From: Bacteroidales bacterium M5
GTDB lineage: Bacteria > Bacteroidota > Bacteroidia > Bacteroidales > Muribaculaceae
Direction: 5' to 3'
Length of the DNA stretch: 10,848 nucleotides
Assembly (NCBI GenBank): GCA_001689535.1
Contig: LUJP01000021.1
Location: 400 to 11,247 of the forward strand
Part shown: one piece after another, positions 1 to 5,971 of the stretch
How the letters are laid out: each line of letters begins with the position of its first letter
Position numbering within the stretch: position 1 is the stretch's first letter
Made by a program: the position numbers and the translations under genes
The notes under the pieces: generated by a model
Database searches by the model: none
The model's input: the letters and a program-made list of their open reading frames with translations, nothing else
Told to the model about the DNA's origin: nothing

Positions 1-683
1 GAGGCGGGGGTGGGAGCGACGCCGCTGCGGTCGAACCATATGGCGTGCCAGCCGGCGCCGAGTGCGCCTGCTATGTCGGTGGTGGGATTGTCGCCGATCA
101 GAAGATTGCTGTCGGGCTCTTCCGAACCGGCCATGCGCGCGGCGTGTTCGAATAGCCGGCGGTCGGGCTTGTTGACGTCAATGTCGTCGCTAAGTACCGT
201 TACGTCAATTTTTTCCTCAAGCCCGGCATTGCGTATCTTGCGGTATTGCACGTCGGCAAATCCGTTTGACAGCACTCCAATGCGGATTTCTGGCCACAAT
301 GTCCTTATGGCTTCGATAAGCTCCAGGGTGCCCGGAATCAGATTCTTCTGTTCGGCAAGGCGGTCGAGATAATATGTGTCGAGGAATTCCGACAGGCGGC
401 GTGCCTCCGCATCTGTCATGCCTGCTTCGGCCAGTGGGAGGCAGAAGCGCTCCATTCTCAGGGTGGGGCGGTCTATTTCCGCGCGGCTGTAGAGGTCCCA
501 GAGGCGGTGGTTGTGGAATTCATAACGTTCGGTCCATGCTTCGGCATCGGCAAACAGCCGGCGTATCGGCTCCACGCTGTCGTAGACAATGCGGAGAGCC
601 GCGCGCGAGTTGGTGCGGAAGTCAATCAGTGTGTCGTCGAGGTCGAACCATACGGTTTTTATTCTCGAGCCCTCGTAAATCAT
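1..683 (-). CDS. HAD-superfamily hydrolase, YjjG-like nucleotidase (partial, runs off left edge)
   Basis: An open frame of 227 codons starts with ATG at 683 and has no stop before the window edge. The HAD signature is complete: motif I D14-L-D16-D-T18 (nucleophile and acid/base aspartates), motif II S139 in VLSNG, motif III K172-P173, and motif IV G197-D198-N-P-T-T-D203 for Mg2+ binding. The helical stretch between residues 20 and 110 fits a C1 cap. The arrangement matches the YjjG group of nucleotide 5'-phosphatases (about 225-235 aa), so only a few residues should be missing. The start overlaps the stop of the upstream transporter gene as ATGA, implying translational coupling and placement in the transcript led by the preQ1-type riboswitch. 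Substrate is not determined by sequence; a role in queuosine salvage is inference from context. Confidence 0.88.
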   Translation of the reverse strand, partial: MIYEGSRIKTVWFDLDDTLIDFRTNSRAALRIVYDSVEPIRRLFADAEAWTERYEFHNHRLWDLYSRAEIDRPTLRMERFCLPLAEAGMTDAEARRLSEFLDTYYLDRLAEQKNLIPGTLELIEAIRTLWPEIRIGVLSNGFADVQYRKIRNAGLEEKIDVTVLSDDIDVNKPDRRLFEHAARMAGSEEPDSNLLIGDNPTTDIAGALGAGWHAIWFDRSGVAPTPA

Positions 684-1384
684 ATTTCGCTTATCTTCCA
701 CCATTTATATGATTGTGTTGTATCGGTGCGTGCGGCCGGTATGCCTTCGTGGTTGCGCAGGATTCTGACGACTTTTATGGTTACCGGAAGCACGAGAATT
801 TCGTAGAGGGTCTTCAGCAGGGCCTGGGTTACGCAGAGGGTGACTATCACATTCCAGGGCAGAGAGCCGGCGAAAGCCAGCGGGAAAAATATGGCTGAAT
901 CCACGCCTTCGCCCCACAGGGTGCTCATTATGGCGCGTAACGAGAAGCCGGCGACTGACGACGGCCGGGCGCTGCGCGATTTCATGCGGCTCATCACATA
1001 AGCGTTGACCATCGATCCGCAAAGGAAGGCCGTGAAGCTTGCGGCAAATATGCGGGGTGTGGCGCCGAACACTATCTGCATCGCCTCCTGATGGTGCCAG
1101 GTGGCGTGGGAGGGGAGAGCGAGGCCCAGCTGGAGCAGCAGGGTCACAAGCAGGTTCATAGCGAAGCCGAGCCATATTACGAATCGGGCGCGGGAAAAAC
1201 CGTAGATTTCAACTATGCAGTCGGAGATGATGTAGCTCAAGGGAAATACAACGAATCCGGCAGTAATGGTAAGCGGCCCGAGTTCCACGGTTTTTATCTC
1301 CATGAGGTTGGCCACAATTATACACACGCAGAAAAGCACTGCCAGAAGCAGAAATACGGGTGAAAATACAGTCTTGTTTGTCAT
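680..1384 (-). CDS. yhhQ: Queuosine precursor transporter (YhhQ/VUT family)
   Basis: A 234-aa integral membrane protein of the DUF165/Vut_1 family, which imports queuosine precursors (preQ0, preQ1 or queuine) across the inner membrane. About six hydrophobic helices are visible, starting with residues 8-27. Family features include the early VANLMEIK segment, the ITAGFVVFPLSYIISDCIVEIYG stretch (quoted in two parts: ITAGFVVFPLSYII and SDCIVEIYG) and WGEGVDSAIFFP later. The frame extends upstream to a GTG at 1414, but ATG at 1384 is chosen because the upstream codons overlap a folded leader element and family proteins begin just before the first helix. The last codons overlap the HAD gene (ATGA). 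It has its own promoter, and its leader carries a preQ1-I-like aptamer, which independently supports the substrate assignment. Confidence 0.93.
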   Translation of the reverse strand: MTNKTVFSPVFLLLAVLFCVCIIVANLMEIKTVELGPLTITAGFVVFPLSYIISDCIVEIYGFSRARFVIWLGFAMNLLVTLLLQLGLALPSHATWHHQEAMQIVFGATPRIFAASFTAFLCGSMVNAYVMSRMKSRSARPSSVAGFSLRAIMSTLWGEGVDSAIFFPLAFAGSLPWNVIVTLCVTQALLKTLYEILVLPVTIKVVRILRNHEGIPAARTDTTQSYKWWKISEI

Positions 1385-1388
1385 TGTT

Positions 1389-1419
1389 CTTGTTTTTAAC
1401 GAGGTAGCAAGCACTCGGT
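1389..1419 (-). ncRNA. preQ1-I-type riboswitch in the yhhQ leader
   Basis: The leader can fold as the H-type pseudoknot of preQ1-I aptamers. P1 is CGAG (1417-1414) with CUCG (1403-1400), extended past one C-U mismatch by an A-U pair. The loop is the ten nucleotides UGCUUGCUAC (1413-1404). The tail is GUUAAAAACAAG with an A-rich L3. P2 pairs loop CUUG (1411-1408) with tail CAAG (1392-1389), four Watson-Crick pairs. Compared from memory with the Thermoanaerobacter tengcongensis aptamer, loop length, the loop's first U, its sixth-position G, its last C, and the A just before the P2 cytosine all coincide; U6, C15 and A29 are the ligand contacts there. The tail ends five nucleotides before the ATG, so ligand binding would hide the initiation region. 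The P1 stem is shorter than usual. Confidence 0.78.
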
Positions 1420-1446
1420 GAATTGTTTTTCTAAGTTTTATGACTG

Positions 1447-1477
1447 CAAATTTACTGCTTTTTCTTCATTGGCACAA
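1447..1477 (-). promoter_or_regulatory. Bacteroidota-type promoter for yhhQ and the HAD gene
   Basis: On the minus strand TTG (1477-1475) is followed by exactly 20 nt and then TAAATTTG (1454-1447), a perfect match to the Bacteroidota -7 consensus TAnnTTTG with the usual -33 spacing. Transcription would start near 1441, giving a leader of about 57 nt that contains the riboswitch. The -33 element begins only three nucleotides past the btuF-like stop codon, leaving no room for a terminator between the two operons, so read-through is possible. Confidence 0.72.
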
Positions 1478-1480
1478 CCT

Positions 1481-2629
1481 CTATTGGAGAAGGTGATAGT
1501 AGACTGGCTGATGATTCGGGAGAAGGTCGGGATGAAAGGCTTTGATCATGTCGGCGAGAAGAACGTCGGGAGTCAGTGGTAGATTCTCGTAGAGGGGAAC
1601 TTCCTCGAGATTACAGTAAATCACCTTGCGGTTCCTGAAGGCTTTGAAGTCGGCATACCGCGCATCGGAGGCTTCGAAGGCCTCATAGCTGAACTCCCCG
1701 TGGTAGCTGTTCATGACGCGCCAAAAGTCGGCATCGCAACCTTTGGAATATACCTGTTCGAATTCCATCAGAGTGGCGTCTGTACCGGAGTCACTTTCCA
1801 TGAAATATCGGGCGCCCGCGTCACGGAACAATCTTCCGTAGAAACTGTTCCCTCCGGGCACATACCAGGTCCCCCCACGCATTTCGCCACTCAGGACTGA
1901 AGGGCGGTCAGTCGCGGTGGTGGCAAGAGCCTTGAGGTGGTTATATCGATTCTCGATACCGTGAAACACTTCAATAGCCTTTTGCTCTTTTCCTATGAAC
2001 ATGCCGGTTATTTTAATCCATTCGGCGAGGCCCAGCGGCGTTGTCTCGCTGAAGGCCCAAAAAGGAATAAGGGGGATGTCAAGATTTTTAAGGCCGTCGT
2101 AGCCGCCGCGACGATGTGGAGATATGAAAATTACATCGGGGTCACAGGCAAGAATAATCTCCTTGTCGAAGTTGCCCTCCATGCCTATGCGGCTCACGCG
2201 GCCATCGTTAAGGCGCCTGAGCCACTCAGGGTTGCGTGTGCGTTGGGTGTTGCTCGTAGCTACCACTTTATCATAGCTGTCAAGCGTGGCAAATGCGCCG
2301 AGCTGTGTCATGGTCATGCATACAACGCGGTCAACCGGTATGTGTATGGGAGTATATTCATCAGGAATATCGGTTGGTTCGGTACCTTTTGGAATCAGTG
2401 CGAAATGCTGAGGGACAGCGTTGGAATCGGCGGGGTGGCGCATAGTCACCAACCGCACTCCGTCGGCGCGTTCGCTGACGCTGAAACCGAGAGCGTAGGT
2501 AGGCGACATCTCTGAAATGGAATCGGTACTGCCGGCTTTAGCACTCTGCAGGGTGCCGCCACTCCGGTGGTGGCACCCCGAGAGTAAGAAAGTCAGAAGT
2601 ATGACTGCAAGGCTAAGGCAGATTCTCAT
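1481..2629 (-). CDS. btuF: BtuF-like cobalamin-binding lipoprotein (ABC substrate-binding protein)
   Basis: A 382-aa periplasmic binding protein of the helical-backbone (Peripla_BP_2, cluster A-II) class that binds iron chelates or cobalamin. It starts with a lipoprotein signal: a hydrophobic core at residues 3-16 and lipobox LLSGC with Cys19, so it should be lipid-anchored. The first lobe begins near VDRVVCMTMTQLGAF and continues with the family-like CDPDVIFIS segment; the second lobe includes the GGTWYVPGGNSFYGRLFRDAG region. The frame extends to 2668, but ATG at 2629 is preferred because it directly precedes the signal peptide and overlaps the btuB stop as ATGA. Cobalamin is assigned from context: it is the second gene behind a cobalamin riboswitch and a BtuB-like receptor. 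No btuC permease or btuD ATPase lies in the window, so these must be elsewhere. A siderophore role is the alternative. Confidence 0.82.
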   Translation of the reverse strand: MRICLSLAVILLTFLLSGCHHRSGGTLQSAKAGSTDSISEMSPTYALGFSVSERADGVRLVTMRHPADSNAVPQHFALIPKGTEPTDIPDEYTPIHIPVDRVVCMTMTQLGAFATLDSYDKVVATSNTQRTRNPEWLRRLNDGRVSRIGMEGNFDKEIILACDPDVIFISPHRRGGYDGLKNLDIPLIPFWAFSETTPLGLAEWIKITGMFIGKEQKAIEVFHGIENRYNHLKALATTATDRPSVLSGEMRGGTWYVPGGNSFYGRLFRDAGARYFMESDSGTDATLMEFEQVYSKGCDADFWRVMNSYHGEFSYEAFEASDARYADFKAFRNRKVIYCNLEEVPLYENLPLTPDVLLADMIKAFHPDLLPNHQPVYYHLLQ

Positions 2630-4800
2630 TGTCTGAATCGGATAACCAGGCTTGCTACTACGGAGCATCCGGGAGTAAGGGTGGCGTAGTTGCTGTTGTA
2701 CGGACGGTCATCGCGGTAGTTGAATATGTTTTCAACGCCGAGGGAGGGCTCGAGAATCACGCTGCGCAGTCTGAAGGTGTGGCGCGTGGTTATGTCCCAG
2801 GTCTGGAATGCGGGGGAGTCGCCGTAGCTCTTTGACCATCGTGTGCCTTGATATCGGCCGTTGATATTGACATTGAGCGTATAGTTGTCCCAGGTGTGAT
2901 TCCAGTTCCCGAAGAAGTTGCCTGAGTGGCGGATGCTGCGTTCGAGCCAAGTATCGTCGCTGATGTTGCGGGCGTGATTGTAATTATAGCTGACGCCTAA
3001 AGCGACGCCGGTGAGCGGGCGGACGTTGATGCCGGCGTTAATACCGCGCACGCGGGCCTTTCCTACGTTGTGGTATTCGGCCTTGCGGACTATACCGTTG
3101 TCCTTGTCTTCCTGGGTGAGGTCGACTATCTTCGTCTCGATTTTGTCGCGAAGATCATTCTGGAACACCGATGCTGTAACTGTAATCCAGCGATTGATAT
3201 ATTCCAGGTTGATATTATAGTAATTGCTTTTCTCAGCCTTGAGGTCGGGATTGCCAATTGTTATTCGGCCGCGATTGTCGGAAATCACATACATCTGCTG
3301 CAGCGTAGGGGAGTGGAATCCGGCAGCATAACCTGCGCGTATACTGAAGTCGCCCAGACGGTACATCGCATTAGCCTTGGGGGTGACCACACCTTTGAAT
3401 TTCTCGTTGTAAACATAGCGCAGGCCGCCAACGAGGCTTAGGCTGTTCCAGAGCTTAAACTCATCCTGCACGTACGCGGCCAGGGTGTAAACGTGCTGAA
3501 TCTCGTCGTTGAGCATCTGGCTCGGCTCAGTGGGCTTAAGGCTTTCGTAAACATAGTTTGCGCCGGCAAACAGGGTGTTGCTCTCATGGAGGCGGAATAC
3601 GCCGCTGAGTTTAGCTTCCGTGTAGGTCTGGTTTTTGGCAAGCACCTCATCCCCTTTCTTATGGGTCTTGGTGTCCTTGTTGTAGTCGTACCATGAACGG
3701 AAATTAGTAGTGTTGATGGAAGCGTCGATATAGGATGCCTTCATAGGCAGAAGATAACGGGCTGAACCGCCTATGGTATAAGTCTGGTGACGGTTGTCGT
3801 AATCATAGCTGTCGAAACGGCTGTTATCGCTTATGAAGATAGTGCCTTCGATACCTACACGGAGTCTGTCGGTTACGTCATAGTTCAGGTTCTGCGTGGC
3901 GTTGTGGGAGTGGCCTTTATATACAGCCTGTTTCTTTGTCTCCACTTTCTCGCCCTTGGAATTGATTTCGAAGGGGCTGAGCTGCCATCCACCTGTGTGG
4001 CGGTAGTTGTAGTGTGTCACTGATGAGAGCTTTCCACCCTTTGCCTCGGCCGTCAGGCCCTCGGATACTCGCTGATGAGAACTGATACGGGTATTTGAAG
4101 AGACTGAAAAAGGCGATTTTGCTCCTTCTGTGATGATGTTGATAACTCCGGCAATGGCGTCGCTGCCATAGAGCGCCGAAGATGCGCCGCTGAGCACCTC
4201 GATACGTTTGATAGCGTCGAGGTCAATCCGGTCATAATCAATGCTTCCCGAATTGTCACCGGCCATCTTCTTGCCGTCGACGAGAATGAGCACATATTTG
4301 TCGGGTAGACCGTTGAAATACATAGTGCTGTTTTGAGTGCTGATTGAGGCAGAGGTCACCAGGCGTGTCAGTGCGTTGAGAAAGCTCGACGGGTCGGCGT
4401 CACGGATCGCTTTGCCTGATATAACCTCTACGGGCGAGGGGCTGTCTTTTAGCCGGTGGTATGTACCGGTGCCGGTGACCACTACCGGGTTGAGAGCGTA
4501 GCTGGTGGGCTCCAGGCTTATTGTCATGTCGCTCCGGCTCTGGTCAATCGGGATTGAAACTGCCGAATAGTTGAGGCAGCTCGCCACGATGGTGTAGCTT
4601 CCGTCTTTGAGATTAGTGATTGTGAATTCTCCATCCGGGTTGGTGGCACATCCTGCGGTTGTGTGCTGGATTCTTACACTTGCTCCTTCAATACCTCTAC
4701 CGGTAGAAGCGTCAACAACTCGGCCGCTGAGATTGATCTGAGCGGACATACTCAATGCAATACAGCTGGAAAGCATTGCCAGCTTGCATTTCTTTTCCAT
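2626..4800 (-). CDS. btuB: TonB-dependent cobalamin receptor, BtuB-like
   Basis: A 724-aa outer-membrane receptor importing corrinoids with TonB energy. Residues 1-20 form a signal peptide ending near MSAQ. Residues 23-95 are a carboxypeptidase-regulatory-like beta-sandwich (SGRVVDASTGRGIEGASV), a Bacteroidota addition. The plug spans roughly 105-225, with PVVVTGTGTYHRLKDSP at its start, LVDGKKMAG and the RIEVLSGASSALYGSDAIAGVINII signature (seen as RIEVLSGASSALYGSDA then IAGVINII). The rest is a 22-strand-type barrel ending in SLVIRFRQ, with the usual penultimate aromatic motif only weakly kept. Substrate assignment rests on the cobalamin riboswitch just upstream and the BtuF-like gene overlapping its stop. 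The ATG at 4800 follows an eight-T run in an AT-rich leader with no Shine-Dalgarno site. Without the riboswitch one would only call it a vitamin/siderophore receptor. Confidence 0.9.
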   Translation of the reverse strand: MEKKCKLAMLSSCIALSMSAQINLSGRVVDASTGRGIEGASVRIQHTTAGCATNPDGEFTITNLKDGSYTIVASCLNYSAVSIPIDQSRSDMTISLEPTSYALNPVVVTGTGTYHRLKDSPSPVEVISGKAIRDADPSSFLNALTRLVTSASISTQNSTMYFNGLPDKYVLILVDGKKMAGDNSGSIDYDRIDLDAIKRIEVLSGASSALYGSDAIAGVINIITEGAKSPFSVSSNTRISSHQRVSEGLTAEAKGGKLSSVTHYNYRHTGGWQLSPFEINSKGEKVETKKQAVYKGHSHNATQNLNYDVTDRLRVGIEGTIFISDNSRFDSYDYDNRHQTYTIGGSARYLLPMKASYIDASINTTNFRSWYDYNKDTKTHKKGDEVLAKNQTYTEAKLSGVFRLHESNTLFAGANYVYESLKPTEPSQMLNDEIQHVYTLAAYVQDEFKLWNSLSLVGGLRYVYNEKFKGVVTPKANAMYRLGDFSIRAGYAAGFHSPTLQQMYVISDNRGRITIGNPDLKAEKSNYYNINLEYINRWITVTASVFQNDLRDKIETKIVDLTQEDKDNGIVRKAEYHNVGKARVRGINAGINVRPLTGVALGVSYNYNHARNISDDTWLERSIRHSGNFFGNWNHTWDNYTLNVNINGRYQGTRWSKSYGDSPAFQTWDITTRHTFRLRSVILEPSLGVENIFNYRDDRPYNSNYATLTPGCSVVASLVIRFRQ

Positions 4801-4865
4801 AAAAAAAATGGTTATGAAAATGTTAATAATCAGCTCTCCTGACCCCGGGCGAGCAAGTTATCTGT

Positions 4866-5034
4866 TGAAATGGCAGGTTTCCTGACTTACCCCTCAGAAA
4901 AAACGCCTTCCCGTTGCTTGATAACAGTGGCTTCAGTTTTTTCGTTTGGCCGGGTTTACAGTAGCGGGCACTGTTCCGGATTTACACCGGATTCCCTTTT
5001 ATGGACGGCATAGGGCCGCTCCATCACCATTTCA
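4866..5034 (-). ncRNA. Cobalamin (B12) riboswitch controlling btuB-btuF
   Basis: The minus strand holds the conserved cobalamin aptamer in order: AAAGGGAAUCCGGUG, then AAUCCGGAACAGUGCCCGC followed by UACUGUAA, a variable arm, and the B12 box GUCAGGAAACCUGCC near the 3' end. The closing P1 helix is perfect: UGAAAUGG (5034-5027) pairs with CCAUUUCA (4873-4866). The predicted transcription start falls at the first P1 base. Bound adenosyl- or other cobalamin normally represses the downstream uptake genes. The expression platform lies in 4801-4865, where no intrinsic terminator with a T tract is visible, so control of translation is more likely. A six-base complement, GUUAUC in the variable arm (4925-4920) and GAUAAC just after P1 (4862-4857), could form the switching or tertiary contact, but this is conjecture. 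Confidence 0.95.
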
Positions 5035-5038
5035 GCTG

Positions 5039-5069
5039 CAAAAATACAGCATTTTCTTCGCTTGCGCAA
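5039..5069 (-). promoter_or_regulatory. Bacteroidota-type promoter for the cobalamin riboswitch-btuB-btuF transcript
   Basis: TTG (5069-5067), 20 nt, then TATTTTTG (5046-5039) on the minus strand is an exact fit to the TTG-N20-TAnnTTTG pattern. The start site would be about 5033-5034, which coincides with the first base of the riboswitch P1 helix, so promoter and aptamer boundaries support each other. Confidence 0.75.
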
Positions 5070-5098
5070 CACCCTGCGGGGCGCCCTCATCTCTTTTA

Positions 5099-5131
5099 CT
5101 CTTCGGACGTTGTCATAAAATTCACGAAGAG
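5099..5131. repeat. Short 7-bp inverted repeat upstream of the btuB promoter
   Basis: CTCTTCG (5099-5105) and CGAAGAG (5125-5131) form a perfect 7-bp inverted repeat around 19 nt. It lies between the hairpin after the XRE gene and the btuB promoter, about 30 bp upstream of the -33 element. It may be an operator half-site pair, part of a weak terminator, or chance. No other function is visible in 5070-5142. Confidence 0.3.
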
Positions 5132-5142
5132 AGCAAATGAAT

Positions 5143-5186
5143 ATGCTCCATAATTGTGTGGATTGTGCCACAAAATTATGGAGCAT
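5143..5186 (-). terminator. Long hairpin after the XRE gene, probable terminator
   Basis: Arms 5143-5161 and 5168-5186 are complementary over 19 positions with a single G-A mismatch, closing a six-nucleotide loop (ATTGTG). On the minus strand the hairpin begins about 26 nt after the XRE stop codon and is followed by the moderately T-rich AUUCAUUUGCUCUC. It lies well before the next promoter. This suits a terminator insulating the XRE module from the btuB operon. The U tract is poor, so an RNA-stabilising 3' stem or a miniature palindromic element are alternatives. Confidence 0.55.
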
Positions 5187-5211
5187 GCATGTGGTGCGAA
5201 AAGGCGCGAGA

Positions 5212-5412
5212 TTAATCGGTTTCTTCCAAAATGAATATGCTTTCAACCGGCTTGCCGAAGAATTTGCTTATTTTCAGGGCTAAAGGTGTTGATGGAAGAA
5301 AGTGATTCTTTTCGATGGCTACAATGGTCTGTCTGCTCACCCCGACAGCTTCCGCAAGTTGCTGTTGGGTGATATTGATTTCAGCGCGTTCTACCTTAAT
5401 TCTATTCTTCAT
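5212..5412 (-). CDS. Small XRE-family (Cro/CI-like) transcriptional regulator
   Basis: A 66-aa protein that is almost only a helix-turn-helix domain. Residues 14-60 follow the HTH_3 pattern: ITQQQLAEAVGVSRQTI is the turn with recognition helix SRQTIVAIE, followed by KNHFLPSTPLALKISKFF and the conserved VESIF ending. Such short proteins bind palindromic DNA as dimers. The start codon overlaps the end of the upstream membrane-protein gene by 11 nt, so the two are co-transcribed and probably coupled. A perfect inverted repeat across their shared promoter is the natural target for autoregulation. Pairs of a tiny XRE regulator and a small membrane protein are common in Firmicutes and Bacteroidota; their physiological signal is mostly unknown. 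Confidence 0.92.
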   Translation of the reverse strand: MKNRIKVERAEINITQQQLAEAVGVSRQTIVAIEKNHFLPSTPLALKISKFFGKPVESIFILEETD

Positions 5413-5815
5413 CGGACTTTATTTTGTAATATCTGTGCATTTCATATCTGAACCGCACGACAAATATTATTGGCAACATTACAAGACTTGCCGCCATGAC
5501 ATACAGATAAGCCATGCCGTTGACCGCCAATGTCCAGATTACTAAAAACACGATATAAGTGTAGAGGGAAGTGAGTAGAGCTTTGAGACGTATCGAGCTT
5601 GTCATTTCGTCTTCAATACGCTCACGTGAGCAGGTGATGAAAATAGATCCGAGCGCAATGCCAATGATGGCAGTGTCGGTGAGGATTGTCTCCACTGATC
5701 CATCCACACTCAGTATACCATCCAGCAACAGTATGCCAAGTATAAGAGTCGGCACTAATACAATCCAACCTATCGGTCGAAATGTATGGGGGAAAAGAAA
5801 AGTTTTCATAAGCAT
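5402..5815 (-). CDS. Four-helix membrane protein paired with XRE regulator, unknown function
   Basis: A 137-aa protein with four predicted membrane helices at about residues 14-32, 44-61, 80-98 and 101-121, and a basic C-terminal tail ending KIKSDEE. Between helices 2 and 3 a charged segment, CSRERIEDEMTSSIRLKAL, recalls a conserved E-x-I-E-D-E motif of small Bacteroidota membrane proteins that sit next to XRE regulators (recalled, not searched). No enzymatic motif is visible. ATG at 5815 or at 5809 (residue 3) may be the start. It is the first gene of the module, 28 nt downstream of the -7 element, and overlaps the regulator gene by 11 nt. It may sense or transduce a membrane signal to the regulator, which is inference. 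Confidence 0.83.
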   Translation of the reverse strand: MLMKTFLFPHTFRPIGWIVLVPTLILGILLLDGILSVDGSVETILTDTAIIGIALGSIFITCSRERIEDEMTSSIRLKALLTSLYTYIVFLVIWTLAVNGMAYLYVMAASLVMLPIIFVVRFRYEMHRYYKIKSDEE

Positions 5816-5842
5816 AAAACTTAATAAGTATTGTTATCGATG

Positions 5843-5873
5843 TAAATGTAAATAATAATTTTCATATAGACAA
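5843..5873 (-). promoter_or_regulatory. Promoter of the membrane protein-XRE module
   Basis: TTG (5873-5871), 20 nt, then TACATTTA (5850-5843) on the minus strand fits the Bacteroidota pattern with one mismatch (final A in place of G). Transcription would begin near 5836, about 21 nt before the first start codon. The -7 element lies inside the left arm of a perfect inverted repeat and the -33 element abuts its right arm, suggesting repression by occlusion. Confidence 0.6.
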
Positions 5874-5889
5874 GTATTATTTACATTTA
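5843..5889. promoter_or_regulatory. Perfect 15-bp inverted repeat, probable operator of the XRE regulator
   Basis: TAAATGTAAATAATA at 5843-5857 recurs as its exact reverse complement TATTATTTACATTTA at 5875-5889, with a 17-nt spacer. The repeat does not extend outward or inward. Being upstream of the predicted transcription start it acts as DNA rather than RNA. Its arms cover or border both promoter elements of the XRE module. The centre-to-centre distance of the arms is 32 bp, about three helical turns, which would place two bound dimers on the same DNA face. Binding by the XRE protein is inferred from location. Confidence 0.65.
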
Positions 5890-5971
5890 GTCGGATAATT
5901 ACGACATGAGTTGCAGGAATACCTTAAGATTGTATCGCGGAAGATACCCGTGTTTTCGGGAGTTGTAGCCC

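Noticed and set aside
1385..1414. GTG at 1414 as the yhhQ start
   Set aside because: The extra ten residues would be encoded by the riboswitch-like fold, and family proteins start near MTNKTVF at 1384.
1937..2515. 192-codon plus-strand open frame
   Set aside because: Shadow of the BtuF-like gene on the opposite strand, without family features.
4956..5246. 96-codon minus-strand open frame beginning MKAYSFWKK
   Set aside because: It runs through the hairpin, the btuB promoter and half of the cobalamin riboswitch and overlaps the end of the XRE gene; its residues show no domain.
5843..5889. Inverted repeat as an invertible (phase-variable) promoter
   Set aside because: The spacer between the arms is only 17 nt, far shorter than Bacteroidota invertible promoters, the -7 element lies within an arm, and no recombinase is nearby.
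5932..5960. Two tiny hairpins after the glycosyltransferase gene (GTATC/GATAC and CCCG/CGGG)
   Set aside because: Stems of five and four pairs share a base and lack a T tract; too weak to call a terminator.
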